Positions 11,141-26,949 of a stretch of DNA of 64,000 bases are shown here, piece by piece (within the stretch, counting starts at the first letter, position 1; the number at the start of each line of letters is the position of its first letter). The notes under the pieces are model-generated. The model was not told the origin of the DNA, searched no databases, and saw nothing but the letters and a program-made list of their open reading frames with translations. The DNA is from Callaeas wilsoni (lineage: Eukaryota > Chordata > Aves > Passeriformes > Callaeidae), in contig VWPU01017662.1 of assembly GCA_013398955.1 (NCBI GenBank), forward strand, positions 62,001 to 126,000, read 5' to 3'. The translations under genes and the position numbers were made by a program.

Positions 11141-14100
11141 GTAAGTCTGCTGTTTTGTTTTTACTGACCTTTGTTTATTACTCTTTTAAGCAAAATCAAG
11201 TTGTATATAGTAAAATGATACATGTATATAGTAAAGTAAGTGCTATTTTTTTTCCTACTAGTTTGTCACCAACATTAAGTAATCAACAATCTTCAGAATT
11301 TTTTTTTTCTAAACTGAAAACTTGTGGCAGTGGCCAGGTATTGTTTTAAGATAATTTATTATAGAGATAGCTGAGCAGAAGTAGCTGAAAACATCCTATT
11401 CTACAAGAATAAAAACAATGCCAATGAATAATTTGGATTGTGTTCTTTTCTTGTTGCTATAAAGATGTATACTTTGTTTCTTTTCTAGTCTCTTTACAAA
11501 GAAAATGTCAATTTAGAATTTATCTTGCACTATCCATTTTTGTTAAAAGAATTTCTGGCCTTAAGCTGTGTTTATGGGACAATATCTTGCATATGGTAAA
11601 ATCTTGAAAAATCTGGAAGAAAAGGTAGAGAGGGTGCAATAATCTTTATTTGAAGTATGTAATTTTACTGATAATATAATTAAAGCGTCTATCAACTGAA
11701 GGGTACATGAAGCTGTGTATGGATTGTACAGCTTTTGAACCTGTCGGGTTTTGGCCGTATTGAATGATGCTAGTCAGGATTTCAGATCAACCAAGTGCCT
11801 GTCTCATCTGGGAATTACAGGATCTCAGCACTTCTAATACTGACATCAGCTTGAAAAGTCATGGCACCAAGTGAGCCTGTGTGGAGATCACGTGAGCTTT
11901 ACCTTTTTCTGTGGAAGCAGGGTTTAGCTGATGGAAATCTTCTTCAGCCTATTGTCTGTCTGCAGCTATTCTGTAGTTCTGGTATCAGTCACATAAGTAC
12001 TTTTATTGGAGTAGTGTCTTTCTTTTATAGCTGTATATTCTTTGTTATGAAGGGGAGAATGCCTGCAGAAGACTTGTCATCCTCGCACTTGTCTGATTTA
12101 CAGCTGTGAGGCTCAAGAAACTTGAGCCCAGTTTGAAATATGGACAGTGAGCCTAAAAATAGTAGGCTTCCTAAATGCATCCTGAGCCACTGCATGGCTT
12201 CCATTAGCAGTGATCCATTAGGTCTTGGCCCCTGCTAACTCCTAGGAGAAAAATCAGGAATGAAGGAGAGCCTGCATATGTCTTTCCCTCCCCTCTTTTT
12301 GTGGATTTATGCTTAAAACTGACTGTTCTGCTGCTCTGTATTCTTAAATGGCCTGATATCTAAATTGGTCCCTACTAAAGTTACATGATGAATGATGCAT
12401 TTTTTCATTGTATAATTCAGCTCTCTCTTGAGAGGTATCTCCTTGTCTCCTCCCCGCCCCCCCCTCCATTTTTTTCCCCAATATAATAAAGTTTCAGCTG
12501 AGTTCCTTCACCCAAGCTTACTCTAATCAGGCTGCTATTTCAAGCATCCAGTATGAGAAAGTAATGTTTCCTGAGCTCTATTAAACTCATATTCTCTGAC
12601 ACTGCATTTCCATCATTGCAACTAGCTCTTACACAGTTGATTTTAAATGATAATTACTAGAAACTCACACTGGCAGTCAGAGCTCCTTAGCTTCAACCGC
12701 AGTTTGGAGCATCTTGCCAGAATAAGGGGAGAGTTGTCTTCTGTAAGGTCTGCAGGGCAGGAGCTTTGCTTTCATAAATTTTAGGATGTAAGACAGAACA
12801 GATGCCTTTAAGAGAATAACAAGCTTCATATTTCTAAAGGTCATGCCAGTCTCCTCTTTTGCATGTTAGTACCTCTAGATCTCAGCCAGTAACAGCAGAA
12901 TTTTTCATACATGTGAAAAAATGTTGGGGTCTTTTAATCATAAGTTATAAGTTCTTCTGTTGGTAATGTCTACTTTGTGTCCTTTCATTTATTAGTTAAA
13001 TTGATCACGTGACTGGCTGACAGAATACCTGAAATTATGGATGTCTTCTTAATGACTTGGCTAATCTATCTCTGCAACCTTGACTTCGAGCAAGCCATTT
13101 TGCTCGGATTTTTGTTCTGTTTGTTTTCTGTGGGATACGCAGTAACCAGGGTTTCCTATGAGTTAACATAAGAAAGACTTTGAATGCCAAGGCCAGAGGT
13201 TGCTGGGATAGAAGCGAGCTATAGTGAGGCACGACAGGCAGCGGGCACGTCCGGGATCTTGCTGCCGGCTGGTGGTGAATGTAAAAACTGCCGTCGCTGC
13301 TGCGGATTCCACTGTCACGGCTACAAATGTGATTGTCTGAAGAATGCACATCGTCAAAATGCAGGCTTTTGGCATGTTTTCCTTCCTCTTTAACACACCC
13401 ATGCGCGCGTGGTTTATTCAGAGCACACTGAGCTGTGGTAGCTGGTTGGAAAAGAGCCATGAATGCTTTGAGTGGGCAGCTCAGGTCTGTAGGTCAGCTG
13501 TGACTATTATTCTTGTCACTGTTGGGCGACTTGGTCAGAGGTCAGTGCTGCTGGGAGCAGCAGTCTCATGAGAAGCTCTTCCCTGACAGCGCTTCGACTT
13601 GCAGACCCTGCTTAGCTAAAGTTGCAATTAGAGGGAAGGAAGTTTTGCCTGATAAGGAGCTACAGGATCTTCCCCATCTTGATGCCTTGTAGAGGCTGAC
13701 CTGGAACAGAGGCTAGACAGAGGGAAAGGATAAAGGGCAGGTATTTATTGAAAGGCCTTCACAGGACATACCTTGGGCAGTGCAGGAGTCTCGCAGAGAC
13801 TACACCCAGGATGGACACAGTCACATGTTTTCGGGCAGATATAAGTTTTGTCCATTTGCGTATCAGAGGTTAATTGTCCAATTACAGCTTCAGGCACTGG
13901 AGTCCCATTCTCTGAGTTTGCTCCCCCCCAGCTCAGTTCTGTTTCCATTTCTCAGGGCCTGAGACAGTGAGGTGTCCTTGATTCTCAGGCCTAGAGAGGA
14001 ATTGTTATGTCTGACAAAAATGAGAAAAGCAGTTGCTAACACGCTATATGGAACTCAGAGTTATACACTAAAGAATTGCAGGATTACAAATATATGGAAA

Positions 14101-15172
14101 TATAAAAGCTAAAATCCTAAGGCATCAATCTCATTCCCAAGCAAAGAAGCTTCAGCAGATGCTAGAATATTTTGCTTAAAGTGTATAGACAGTATTTATT
14201 TCTAAAGAATAGGCACATATAATTTGAAAGGTGAAGCAGCTTTACATTGTAGTTACGCTCACACGTGAGATATGCTATACAGTCAGTAACCCAGGTTACT
14301 TCTGTGAATGTCAATTTTGCTGATTAAAAAAATAAAAGCTGCATAAGAAAAAAGAAAAGTATCTGCTTTTGTTGCTTGTATTTCCTGGTTTTTTTGGGCG
14401 TTTTTAACAGTAGCATAAGAAAACAAATAATCTAGCTTTCATGCTGTAGCTGTTGTGTGCTATGTGCCAAGTTTGAACTTACAGCTCATATTTAGGACCA
14501 AGCTTAAACACCTTAGCAGTGGCCCTTTGAAAGGGACATGCTGATACAGCCTAATCCCAACCGTGTGTGTATGCCACTGCAGTAAAGGCAAAGTCACTTA
14601 AAAATATTCTGGTTTGGTTGAAGATCAGAATGCATTGATATAAGAAATAACTTTTGTTTTTCTGCTCTTACAGAGGAATATTTGTATCAACACTTTCCTT
14701 AAATGAAACGCTAAGGAAACAGTTAATTAGAAAACCATTAAAACCCAAGGATAATTCAATACAATTCAATACCATTTTTATTTGGGGAAAGCTATGCATA
14801 TGTTCCAAATATGTGTTCCTAAACACAGGTCCCTTATTTATTTGTTGCAGGTAGATATCTCCTGCATGGGAGTGGAGGCTTTGAACTGGATGTTCAGTTG
14901 GTTAAATTAGTCCATTTTGTGATGTTTATATGTGTTGTAGAGAAGGTTTGTGGAAGAAAGAAGAGTCTGCTTCACCACAGGAGAAAATCTTTCATTCTGA
15001 AATGAAGAAACAAAAGATTGATCTAGAATTGCATTCAGTTACTGAAATGATTTTAAACTCTTCCTTTCCCAAATTTTTAAATTTTTAAAGTATATTAACT
15101 TTAGGAAGTTACTTTCATGTTGCACTAGTGTTTGTTTATTAAATCTGTATTTACGTTTCCTGCTCTTGACAG
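11141..15172. other. ADAM22: Intron W1-W2
   Basis: About 4.0 kb. It holds a C-run and T-run near 12450-12478 and a moderately GC-rich stretch near 13180-13440 with short open frames on both strands. I see no gene, recent transposon or structured RNA. Confidence 0.8.
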
Positions 15173-15236
15173 TGGGATGTTCTATGATGGAAATCATACT
15201 TACCTTATTGAACCAGATGAAAACTACACTTCAGAT
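15173..15236 (+). CDS. ADAM22: ADAM22 exon W2: prodomain (GMFYDGNHTYLIEP)
   Basis: A 64-nt exon whose first T completes CAT (His) and then reads GMFYDGNHTYLIEPDENYTSD, ending in phase 0 before gtaagt. It matches human ADAM22 GMFYDGNHTYLIEPEEND. NHT is a conserved N-glycosylation sequon and NYT is a second one not in the human sequence I recall. It belongs to the reprolysin propeptide fold, which is removed by furin in the secretory path. Confidence 0.96.
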
Positions 15237-15881
15237 GTAAGTAGAACTTACAGTAGTCCTGCTGTGTTTGTTGAGTACAGTCATCCATGGGTACAGGGTA
15301 GGCATAAGGCCATGGGACCAAAGGGTCATCCCCTCATTTCCAACTCATTTACCTCAAATGTGAGACTCCATCTTCACAGACAAAAGTAGACCTCCAAAAA
15401 TTAGGCAGTGATGTGTCTACCTGTGTGTGCTCTGTAGCAGTTGGCTGTAGAGCAATGCAGCACTAGAGGGGAGTCCATTGGAGCCAGCAACCGAAGCCTG
15501 TGAGTGCCCAGTCCCCTCCTGTGGCACATCCTGCTCTGGGTTTGTTACATCACTCTCCTCCTGGTTCATCCCTGACTCCAGTTCAGCAGCTCCTGGGACT
15601 CTCATTGACTCTCCCTGCACAGCTCTGGGAGCTGGTTTAGGCCTAGCTCTGTGTGCTCAGCCACTGTGTTTGAGGTACTCAGATATAAAAGGAGATTAAC
15701 TGTACCATTAGCTATCCCACTGCAGCTGGGAAAAGAAGAATGTAGAGCAATGGTGCCTTGCAACTTACATGTTCACTGGTGTATGTATTGGGTAACAAGA
15801 ACCTTTGGAATTGTCTGTTTAATGCTCATGAGATTGATTAATTTTTCCTGATTTAATATCGGAAATTATTTACTATTTCAG
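15237..15881. other. ADAM22: Intron W2-W3
   Basis: A 645-nt intron with GT-AG ends. Short open frames on both strands at 15417-15699 are incidental. Nothing else was recognised. Confidence 0.8.
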
Positions 15882-15951
15882 GATGACTTTCATTTCCACT
15901 CTGTTTACAAATCCAAGTTGTTTGAATTTCCTTCAGTCGACCTGCCATCTG
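15882..15951 (+). CDS. ADAM22: ADAM22 exon W3: prodomain ([16 protein letters not shown])
   Basis: A 70-nt exon after 'ttactatttcag' and before gtatga. It encodes [23 protein letters not shown] plus the first base of a Glu codon. Human has [23 protein letters not shown], so the position and phase are clear. It is part of the prodomain, upstream of the furin site. Confidence 0.96.
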
Positions 15952-18900
15952 GTATGATTTTTTAATATTCATGGCTTATTGAGTGTTTTCGTCTAAGGCC
16001 AAATTTGTTGATTATATTTGATAGATCATCTTCTGAGAGTATATTGTGTTCTTATATATACCTTCTTTTTCCCAATTAAATAAAAAAGCACTGGAAAAAA
16101 GCCCATTTTGAAACAGTGAAAGCACGAAGTGATGAAAAAACCTTGAATCCAATGAATGAATCTTCTTCCAGACCTTCATGTTGTAATATATGTTTCTCCT
16201 AACAAGTCATGTGGTCTGTGGGCTGGATTATGTGCTAGTAGTTGTAGAGAGGAAAGGACTGAGGTAACCTAGAGATGATGAAAATGAACATCACGGTGAT
16301 GATGGTTGATAACTCTTCATGATTTTTTCCTGTTTTGAGATACAGGGTGAGTACCATGGAGTGAGCATAAGCCTGGGAGACAAAAAGTTGCCAAATGTCA
16401 TTGCTGTTCAGTGACTCTCATCTCCGGTCTGATCAGCATCTTTCACAGTACTGGCTGTGATGAGGGCTGTGCATTTCTGTGCAAATGAATTTGGAGGCAG
16501 AAGTGGTTTCAAGTGCTTATAGTGATGAATGCCCATATTGTGTGTGGCGGGAGAAAGATTTTGTAAAAAAATGGGTTTTCATCTGAGAGTTTGGCTTGTT
16601 AATTGAAGCTAAAATTGCAGTATTTGTGACATATCCCCATTCTGTCAAGGATTTGCCAGTTTTACAGATGCGTTTTGTGCTCTACAATACATATCCTAGA
16701 TAAATATAACTGTCCTTCAAAGACACTGACATTTAGGTAGAAACCACCTCTAGACTAATTTCTTCAGGAGAATTACAGTTGTTTGGTCATCTTGTTACAA
16801 ACTTTTTTCCTATGGTAACATTTGGATCTGAGATCTTACGGTGCCGAGTACTGCAGGCAGATGGGTCCATCCCTGGAGCACAGTTTGTGCAGGTTTGCCA
16901 GTTGTTAAGCAAAGTAGAATCATTCAGGGAGCTAATGAGAAAAGGAAAAAAAAAAAAAGGGAAATGGCTACCTTATTTTCAGTTCTGAAGAAGGAATCTG
17001 TCTGAATCTGAACAGAAGAGTGTCCCAGCTTGGTGCCTCCTGTCCCATGATGATGATTGCCCAAGGCGAGGTGGAGGCAGCGTTGGGATGGAGGGACATG
17101 AGCACAAAAAGCTCATGCAGTGCAGGGCGTTGACTTCTGTGTCACAAAACTTCCTGTGTACCTGCACCTTACACATGTACCATGGTTACTGCCTGTGCTT
17201 GCAGAGGTGCTAGTGTAATGAGAGCAATTTATTGAACAGAAGGTCAAATAATAAAGTACATCTTTTATCACATTTTCTTGAGGACATATAATTCAAAAGA
17301 TTGGAAATAATGCAACCAATGCTGAGTTTAAAATAAATCTTCTGTCTCAGCTTGTTAAACTAAGACACTGGTAGTGCTGGTACTTAGTCTCTATAAGCTG
17401 TTTTATAAGATTTCCTAGTAGTGAAATTTTATGTTTTCAGGATTTTGGAATAAAATTGTTTTCTGCTTTTAAAGTTACAAAAAGGGATTAATTGCAAGTA
17501 AATGCCCCAGTTTCACCTCCAGCAAAGCTTCTTGATTTTCAAAAAACTGTCAAACTAGGGCTTCATGGTCTTATTTTGTTTATTTGTTTGTGTATTTGTT
17601 TTCCCACAAAATCCAGACATGCTTGTACAGTTTTGATTTCACTATAGATAGCAAATAAATAGCTGCTGGCTTTGCTGTGCAAAGCCCAGCATGTGAAATA
17701 GTGGAACATGTTACTATTTAGATTGAATTGGACTCACAGGTTTGTAGAAAAAGTTAAAAAGGAAGTTCAGTTGCAGAGTGCTAGTCTTAGCAATTATGCA
17801 AGTGTTTGTAATGTGGTTAAGAAGTGCAGGGTGCTAATCTTCCATCACTTTATGTTTAGGATCCCATGTATGGAGAAATAGACTTTAATTCACAGTCTAC
17901 TCTCCCACATGCCCATACTTGTTTTTCTAAAATTGTTTGAGAAGCTGTTTCTGATGTTTGTAGTGAAAATTACAGTAGATGTATTATATTATATCGTCAT
18001 TAGGAAACCTACAATTTTTCTTTGTCTGTGATTATTTAATTTATCTGTGTCTGTAAGTCATCCTCCATGCATAGTCACAGCTCCAGAGGACAAGAGCTCC
18101 ACCAGTATCTCTGCTTGGTCCTACCTCTTCCCTGCCAGTCTGGAGAGGTCTGAATGCTGTCTTGACTTGACTTTTTTTTCTTTAAATAATATTTGCAATT
18201 AGTTGCTAATAGTATTGTTGAGATTGATTTTTTGAAAATACTACAGCAAAATTATTGGGAGAGTAGCAAGCACTGTGCTGGGGTATGTTACCGGTATTTC
18301 TTATATTCCTCACTGCTCTCATAATTTATCCATTTGACTGGCCTAAGGAGATTTTCCTTGAAGCCAAGATTTTTCCTCTTATCTTTAGAAGAGTGTGTAT
18401 GTAAGGTAAGATTTCCACTCAGCATTTCCACTGCATTAGGAATGAATTGGATAGATCACCAGCTTCAATATTGGTGTTAGAAAGGGAAAAAATTCAAGTG
18501 ATAGGGATTACTCAGTATCAGTGATAACAAAAGCACACACTATTATATCCTGGTTCAATAGCAATATACTTTATACATTCTTTTGCTCCCTGGGTATTAA
18601 AAAACCCCTACAAACTGTTGCAGAAAAAGAATTTATTGTGCTGTACTTTGCAGTGGTCTGAGGAATAATGAGGATTTTAAATAAGGAAAGCTTGGAGAGA
18701 TGACTTGGCACGCTTAGAGCATTTGACTTTGTATTTACTAGACTGTGTTTTTTCTCATAATCTCTATTGAGGTCTACAATGCCCTGGCATGGTCTTAGAT
18801 AACAATATGTTATCAAAGATGCTGTTTTTCAAATAATACATAGCAGATGTCCTTTTCTTTTGAGATCACATGAAAAAGATGTAGATATGACACTTAGGAA

Positions 18901-21071
18901 TGTGATTTAGTGGGACTTGGCAGTATTAGGTTTATTGGACTTGATTTTAGTAATCTTTTTCAACCAAGGTGATTCTATGACTTTGTGAATCTTCATTACA
19001 TTTTTTCAAGGTATTATATTCACATCAAAATAGCTGCTAGGCTCTGTCAACTATCAACATTCCCTGTGATTTTGCTGGTCATGTTCTTTTGCCTGAGGGT
19101 CCTTGGCTGGAAGTGCAACCTGTGTGCATTTATCCATCTTGTGAGTTATAAGGCAGTGTTAATGGTAATGGCTGCATCATTTCCCTGTAGAGATGACTGA
19201 CTTCTGATTGTGGGTAAAACAATCACCTTTGCTGGTAAAGTCATCTGAGACCCTATATACATACTGTAAATTATTTTATTAATTGAAAAGTGTTATTTTT
19301 ACCACCTTCATTACGCATGTTATAAAACAAAAAATGACAGGTTGAGATCCAGTTGTGTGGCACTAGAACAGAGCCTAAACTAATTAACATACATAAAGCA
19401 TAATCAAAAACATTGTAAAAAAATTGTCAAGATTTAGTTTCTCATCATTGCAAGCTTAGGAGTCTGCAGGTCTTTAAGCAATAAATAGGGAGCTTGGGTA
19501 TGATTTAATTTATTCTTGGTCTTTTTTCTAAAGAAAGTCCTCAAATGCACTGATGTAACTATGAAAACATTTTTAAGCAGAGAGCCTATGATTGTCCAGG
19601 TTGCTCCATGAAAAGGTATCTGCAAACCTGACATGCCAAAATGACACTATAGTCCCCAATTTCCCCAAGATAATACCAGTTAGTCATGCTTTGTTTTCCT
19701 GGTTTATCTTATTAGTCATTTGCCACTCCTGGTTAAGATTATCACTTAGGCCTGGCACTGTCTTGTCAGATGGGCAACTCAGCTTTGTGTTTTAAGATTT
19801 TACTGGTATGGCAGCCATGTCAAATTCCTATCAGCATGGTTTTTATCCTATTTTTGAACCTCATGCAGAAATTGTACAATTAATGTGCAGCAGGAAGTGA
19901 AGCTGTGAGAAACTTTTCTGTCTCACCAGCAAAACTGAACTGGTCAGGAATTTGTAAAACAAGCAAAAGTTGTGTACAAAGATATGTGAACTGGAAGTCC
20001 CTTAATTTACACAGCTCCATCAATCCTATGGCACTATAGGGGTGCTCTATAAACACTGTAGGACTATTTACATCTCTGCAGGACTGGCAAAATCACTGGA
20101 ACACTGAAAGAAGTTTTCAGTTCCTTGAGACTGAAAGGATGTCCAAAGCTGCAGAAAGCACAAAAGAGGGAAAGCAGTAAAAGGAGAAAGACATTATTAC
20201 AAACTAAGCAACTGCGAACTTTTAATTTGCATGAATCAGAGACAGATCTTCTTGGGGTTATGCAAATAGCAAACACATTTATACAAGATAAGGAAAGAGT
20301 TTTATTTTGTATAGGGAAAAGAGAGGCAGGAACTATGAATATAAAATTAAAGATGGAAAATTACTTCTTGGACATTTGAAAGGGCGAGACCTTTGTCTTC
20401 TGTTTATTTTATTCTGTTTATTTTATAATGTGTCCTTTTCCATGAGGGGCTAGTAATAGATTTGGCGAAAAGGATTTGACAAAAGAATAAACTACTTGAT
20501 GCTTATGATAAGAAGTTTAAGAAGTTAAAGAAACAGAGGGATTAGCAGGGAAGAATATTGTATTGGTAAGTGAGCATTGCCAAAATCTCATAAGGTTTCT
20601 CCCAGCTCTGACATATTTTGCTTTGTGAATATAATTGTCTTAAAGCATTAATTCTGCCTTCCATGCTCTTCTTATTGATTTATGTAGCTATTGCAAGAGC
20701 TTTGTGAATGTCTGCTGAATTCCCGAAAATGTGATCCACTCCATGGAAGCACTATGCTAATAATATTTCATGCCCAGTATTGGTGAAGTTTTGGCATAGA
20801 ACATCTGCTGTGCTTTCTGAAGCGTGACACCCACAGATCATCTGTTTCAACAGACCCAGATTATCACTAGTAGAGTTTTTAATAAGAGCCCTGTTACTGG
20901 GAAGCATCTGTAGTCTTGCCTCCCTTCTAGCTGGAAACTTGAAAAAATGAGTTGTTGCTGCATCTGAAGTGCTGAAGAATGCCATACTGCTGTCATGTTG
21001 CATCAGGGTCGCTAATTGCTGGGCTATGGTTTTGTAAATATTCAATGTATTTGTCTGTGTTTTCTGCTTAG
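15952..21071. other. ADAM22: Intron W3-W4
   Basis: About 5.1 kb, AT-rich. It contains a CR1 3'-end fragment at 18904-18984 and an A-run near 16948-16960. An open frame of 133 codons on the minus strand (20752-21153) merely overlaps exon W4 in antisense and is not credited. Confidence 0.8.
18904..18984 (+). mobile_element. CR1 LINE 3'-end fragment
   Basis: The stretch 'tttagtgggacttggcagt', then 'ttggacttgattttagtaatc', then 'caaccaaggtgattctatga' follows the avian CR1 3' UTR and terminal repeat in sense orientation. It is short and diverged, as most CR1 copies are (5'-truncated). Confidence 0.7.
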
Positions 21072-21142
21072 AGTTCTGGCAGACGAATACTACATCACAG
21101 AATTTTGTTGTAAGGCCAAGACACAAAAGAAGGAAAAGGCAG
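21072..21142 (+). CDS. ADAM22: ADAM22 exon W4: end of prodomain with furin site
   Basis: A 71-nt exon between 'ttttctgcttag' and gtatgt. AG completes GAG (Glu) from W3, then it reads FWQTNTTSQNFVVRP and RHKRRKRQ, ending in phase 0. The human counterpart is [24 protein letters not shown]. The run RHKRRKR fits a furin or proprotein-convertase cleavage site, so mature ADAM22 would begin at or near the next exon. NTT is a sequon. The middle of the exon is among the most diverged parts of the gene, which is usual for a discarded propeptide. Confidence 0.94.
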
Positions 21143-21646
21143 GTATGTGCCAATATGCTTGTTTATAAGGAATGTGCTGTCAAGTTTGTTTCATGTCTGC
21201 TGAGTTAATTTGTCCAGATGGAGTCCTGCTGCTCTTGCTGGTTTGGCATGAGATCTCTATATCAATACAACTAATACAAAAAGAGGTATCTAATGTAGGC
21301 TAAACATTGATGGGTTCTCTTGGACATTGCCTACCTGAAGAGTTAGGAAATTTTAAAATACTGCTACATTGCAAATGAAAAAGTGGGTAAAATATTTTTG
21401 TTCATTTTGAGTATAGTTTTATCAGAAACTCCCATTGATAAAACATATATATATATATATTTTTTTTTTTGCAATAGTGACGAGTAGCTAGTTTATCTCA
21501 CTTTATTTTATTTCAAAATAAATATTCTAAACAAATACTTCATTTGCTGCTTATTGAAGTAAGGGAGGCTCTAAGTGCAGATGTTTGTTACCAGTTACAC
21601 TCTCTCTGTGTTGTTAGACTCTCTTAGAGTTACGTTCTCTCCATAG
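21143..21646. other. ADAM22: Intron W4-W5 with (AT)n-T run
   Basis: A 504-nt intron. Positions 21444-21470 are a short (AT)n repeat that runs into a stretch of T. Nothing else was seen. Confidence 0.8.
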
Positions 21647-21721
21647 GTTCATCAGATTCCACGTAAAGTAGAAGAGGAAACAAAATACATTGAGTTGATG
21701 ATTGTAAATGATCATCTAATG
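21647..21721 (+). CDS. ADAM22: ADAM22 exon W5: start of metalloprotease-like domain
   Basis: A 75-nt exon in phase 0 at both ends, between 'tctctccatag' and gtaaga. It encodes VHQIPRKV, then [17 protein letters not shown]. The second half is identical to human ADAM22. It forms the first beta-strand of the reprolysin-like fold (the 'K-Y-I-E-L-x-I-V-N-D' signature of ADAMs). The first seven residues, just after the furin site, differ from human. Confidence 0.97.
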
Positions 21722-23792
21722 GTAAGACTGACACATTTTAACATCTTATAATTAGCATCAAATTGTCTTAATTTATCCAGAGAGCATAACAATAAAGAAC
21801 ACTATAAGGCCAGAATAAATTCAGTATGTCCTTAATAGAAGAGATTATTGTCTCATTAACCATTGATGAAGTTGGTTTTGAATTTTGGCAAGTTAATTTC
21901 ACCAAGAATGCAACTATGCCTGAGGATCAGAAAGAAGGGTCAGGAAGTAACTAAAGTCAGTGTGACTTAAGCTGATGATTTTCTTTCTGGCTTTCCTGAG
22001 CATTTGTCTTAGTTACAGGCACTCAGCAATCCATGGTGCAGTTATTTCAACTGTGCAGCAGCTGTTGAGAATGGGGAGATCAACAGTGACTAGATTTTTT
22101 TGATAGGTCCCAATCAATGTAGAGAAAATGATTTTGTTAAACTATATACTTTCTCTGGGAGAATACAGTGGGGTTTTTAACACAGTGGAAAGAGACACAA
22201 TAACAGTGTATTGAAGAAAAGCCAGACTCATTCAAGTGGGAAAAAGCATAGATTTATGTCAGTGAAGATAATTTATTAATCATCTAATGAAGGGAATATC
22301 AAAGGAAATGGCAAATTCTTCATCACTTGCAGTGTTCAAAGGTAGCTTCAAGCACAAACAATGGATTTGCTCTTGAAGTAACTGGATAAAGTTCAGCTTG
22401 GTAGTGCTCATCCAACTCGTGACATTAGATGATTTTATGATCCCTTGTGGCTTTAAAATCAAAATATTTCTATGAATCTTGTCTACTTCGTTAATGTGCA
22501 GCAATTCTCTCAGGCAATACCTGAACTGGCAAAAATAGACATGAGAGTGTACAAGGAGTGCGCCACTGTCCTTAGACAGTGTACTCCTTCACCAGCTCAG
22601 TTGGGTGAACACAGGAATAAATTCTTGGATTAAGACTAATAATATTGGATGAAAATTCCCCAAAATGATGTAATTGTGTTTGATCGTGAGGACCTGAAGC
22701 CACAACTTTTTCCTTGGGATCCTATCTGTTCAGGCAGATTTTCTTCAAAGACAATGTTTCCTAATTTTGTTTAATCATAACTGCTGCAAGACTCAGTCCA
22801 GTTAGAAGTTTATTCTCTGAGGCAAGTGCCAGTGAATGTCCGTGATCAAGGAAGCCAAATCATTTCCTCCTGCGAGAAGGAAATATCATTTGCTGTGGGC
22901 TTAACTTCCTTGTTTTTGGTGTTTTTTTCTCCCCATTCCTGCTTGAAGGGATGCCTTTCTTATGCCCTGGTTGTGGGAAACTTCTTCTTGCCCACTAAAA
23001 GATCCTAACTTTCAGAAAATATGGACAACTTTCATTCCAAAATCAAGCATCATGGGGCACAAGATGGTGAAACATTTCTGAAAATCTTGTACACTTTGTC
23101 CTAAATTCTTCTGAGATACCTGTGGCTTTCATGCCCATGATGCTCATTCATAACTGGTTTTTTTTTCTGCAAATAGGAGTACCTGGACAGCTGTTTTCGG
23201 TGCCATTTTTATAACACTGGGTTACAAATTCCAGTAAAGGTGCCATTGGAGCCTGATAGCTGAAGTGATTTGAACCAGTTACTGTGGCATTTTAGGAGTG
23301 TAAAGCTATACAAGAAGAAAACCAGAAAACAGCTTAAGAGAGAAAATGGAATAAAAAAGGAGTCTGATAGATTAAAACACAGATGCAGGCACTTCTCGGA
23401 CAACACATCTAAAGGAGTCTCACCTATGGAAGTTTTTGTTGCTAATTTCTGCATTGGCATTTGTGATTAATTTTTAAATTGCCAGCAATAAAGATAATGA
23501 AGAGAGTAACAGAATGTTCCCGTTCTTATAGCATTTTCCAGTAGAGATCCTAGAGTTCTTTCTAAAGAGGAATTCATAGATCCTCACAACAGCTGTTGTA
23601 AAGTATATCAGTAATGTGCATTTGTGAGCAATTTTCTACTATTGACTATTAACATTACATTCAGCAGAGGAGACGAAACCTTGCGCAGGGGTTTTATTGT
23701 TGGTATAATTGCTTTTTACTTCATGGTGTTTTGGAAATGGACCTTGTTTTTCTGCAATCTGTACTTGTCGCTGGTCTGTGCTTGTTTCACAG
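21722..23792. other. ADAM22: Intron W5-W6
   Basis: About 2.1 kb of AT-rich intron. No repeats or open frames of note. Confidence 0.8.
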
Positions 23793-23864
23793 TGTAAAAA
23801 GCACCGCTTGTCAGTCGGCCATACTAACAGCTATGCTAAATCAGTTGTGAACATGGCAGATTTA
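23793..23864 (+). CDS. ADAM22: ADAM22 exon W6: metalloprotease-like domain
   Basis: A 72-nt exon, phase 0 at both ends, between 'cttgtttcacag' and gtaagt. It encodes [19 protein letters not shown] then NMADL. Human is [24 protein letters not shown]. It is the helix after the first strand of the dead protease domain. The first codon is TGT (Cys) where human has Phe, giving an extra cysteine in a domain whose cysteines normally pair. Confidence 0.96.
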
Positions 23865-24878
23865 GTAAGTATCACTCAACTATATGTTCTTTTACGTGTG
23901 AGATGAGTCACAAGATTCTTCTGACGATAGATGCAGGAGTTGTCAGTTCACAGTATAACAATAGTAATGTATGTGAAGATCAAAAATTTTCATCTAGAAC
24001 CACTGTCATTCACCTATAAAGCCTTTGTCTAACGTAAAGCATTAGAGGGGTTTTACTTTGTGACTTTAAACATTTAGGTATCCTGCTGGATCGGTCCCTT
24101 GAGTCTGAGTTTTAAAGAGCACCTTAGATACGACAATTTCTAGCACAGGATCCCTGTTTTGACAACTTCAACCTCAAAAGACAACCTGAAATTCGAATGC
24201 ATTAAAATTTCTCCAGAAAAAGTGCACTGGAGTAAATGAGTTAGAATAGGGACATACAGGTGGAATATGTGGATTATATTTATGATGCTAAATTGGACGA
24301 GCTGCTGGCTCTTGCACCTCACCACAGAAAAGTATTAGAAAAAGAAAGGTATTACTAGAAGAAGAAAATGCTTAAAAGTATTCGGTGTGGAGTGTTAACA
24401 TAGCATTGAAAGGATGGCCCTTTTTCTGTGATTCAGCCAGCATGAGTTGAAATACTCCTGGTGACATATATAACGGTGCAAAATATGGTTTTATAGATCA
24501 TTATTCCACATAAGAGAGCCTTTGTGTGTCATTGGGTGAGCTGGATGTTATAGAAGACCCATTAATTTCAAATCTTTGAACTATTTGGAATGTAGTAATT
24601 TTTCAAAATTCCTATTTTTCTTTTATGTACCTCTGCTTGTGTAGGCTAAGAGAAGGCTTAGAGAACTGATTGAAGAATTAAGCCTAAAATTTTGAGTTTA
24701 CTTGGTTTTTATGTTTGTTTATTGGTTTCAAGGGAGATAAAATCACCTACAAGAATGTAAAGTGATAGAATAAGCTAAATATTCAGTTATGTAAAAATGC
24801 AAGCTATTACAAAAAGGGGTAAACCTCACCTTTGTTGTATTTGACATAATATATTTGTTCATTCTGTTAATGTACTAG
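23865..24878. other. ADAM22: Intron W6-W7
   Basis: About 1.0 kb, AT-rich. Nothing else recognised. Confidence 0.8.

Positions 24879-26949
<2,071 letters not shown>

Noticed and set aside
20752..21153. Minus-strand open frame of 133 codons
   Set aside because: It lies antisense over exon W4 of ADAM22, with no recognisable features and no splice context.
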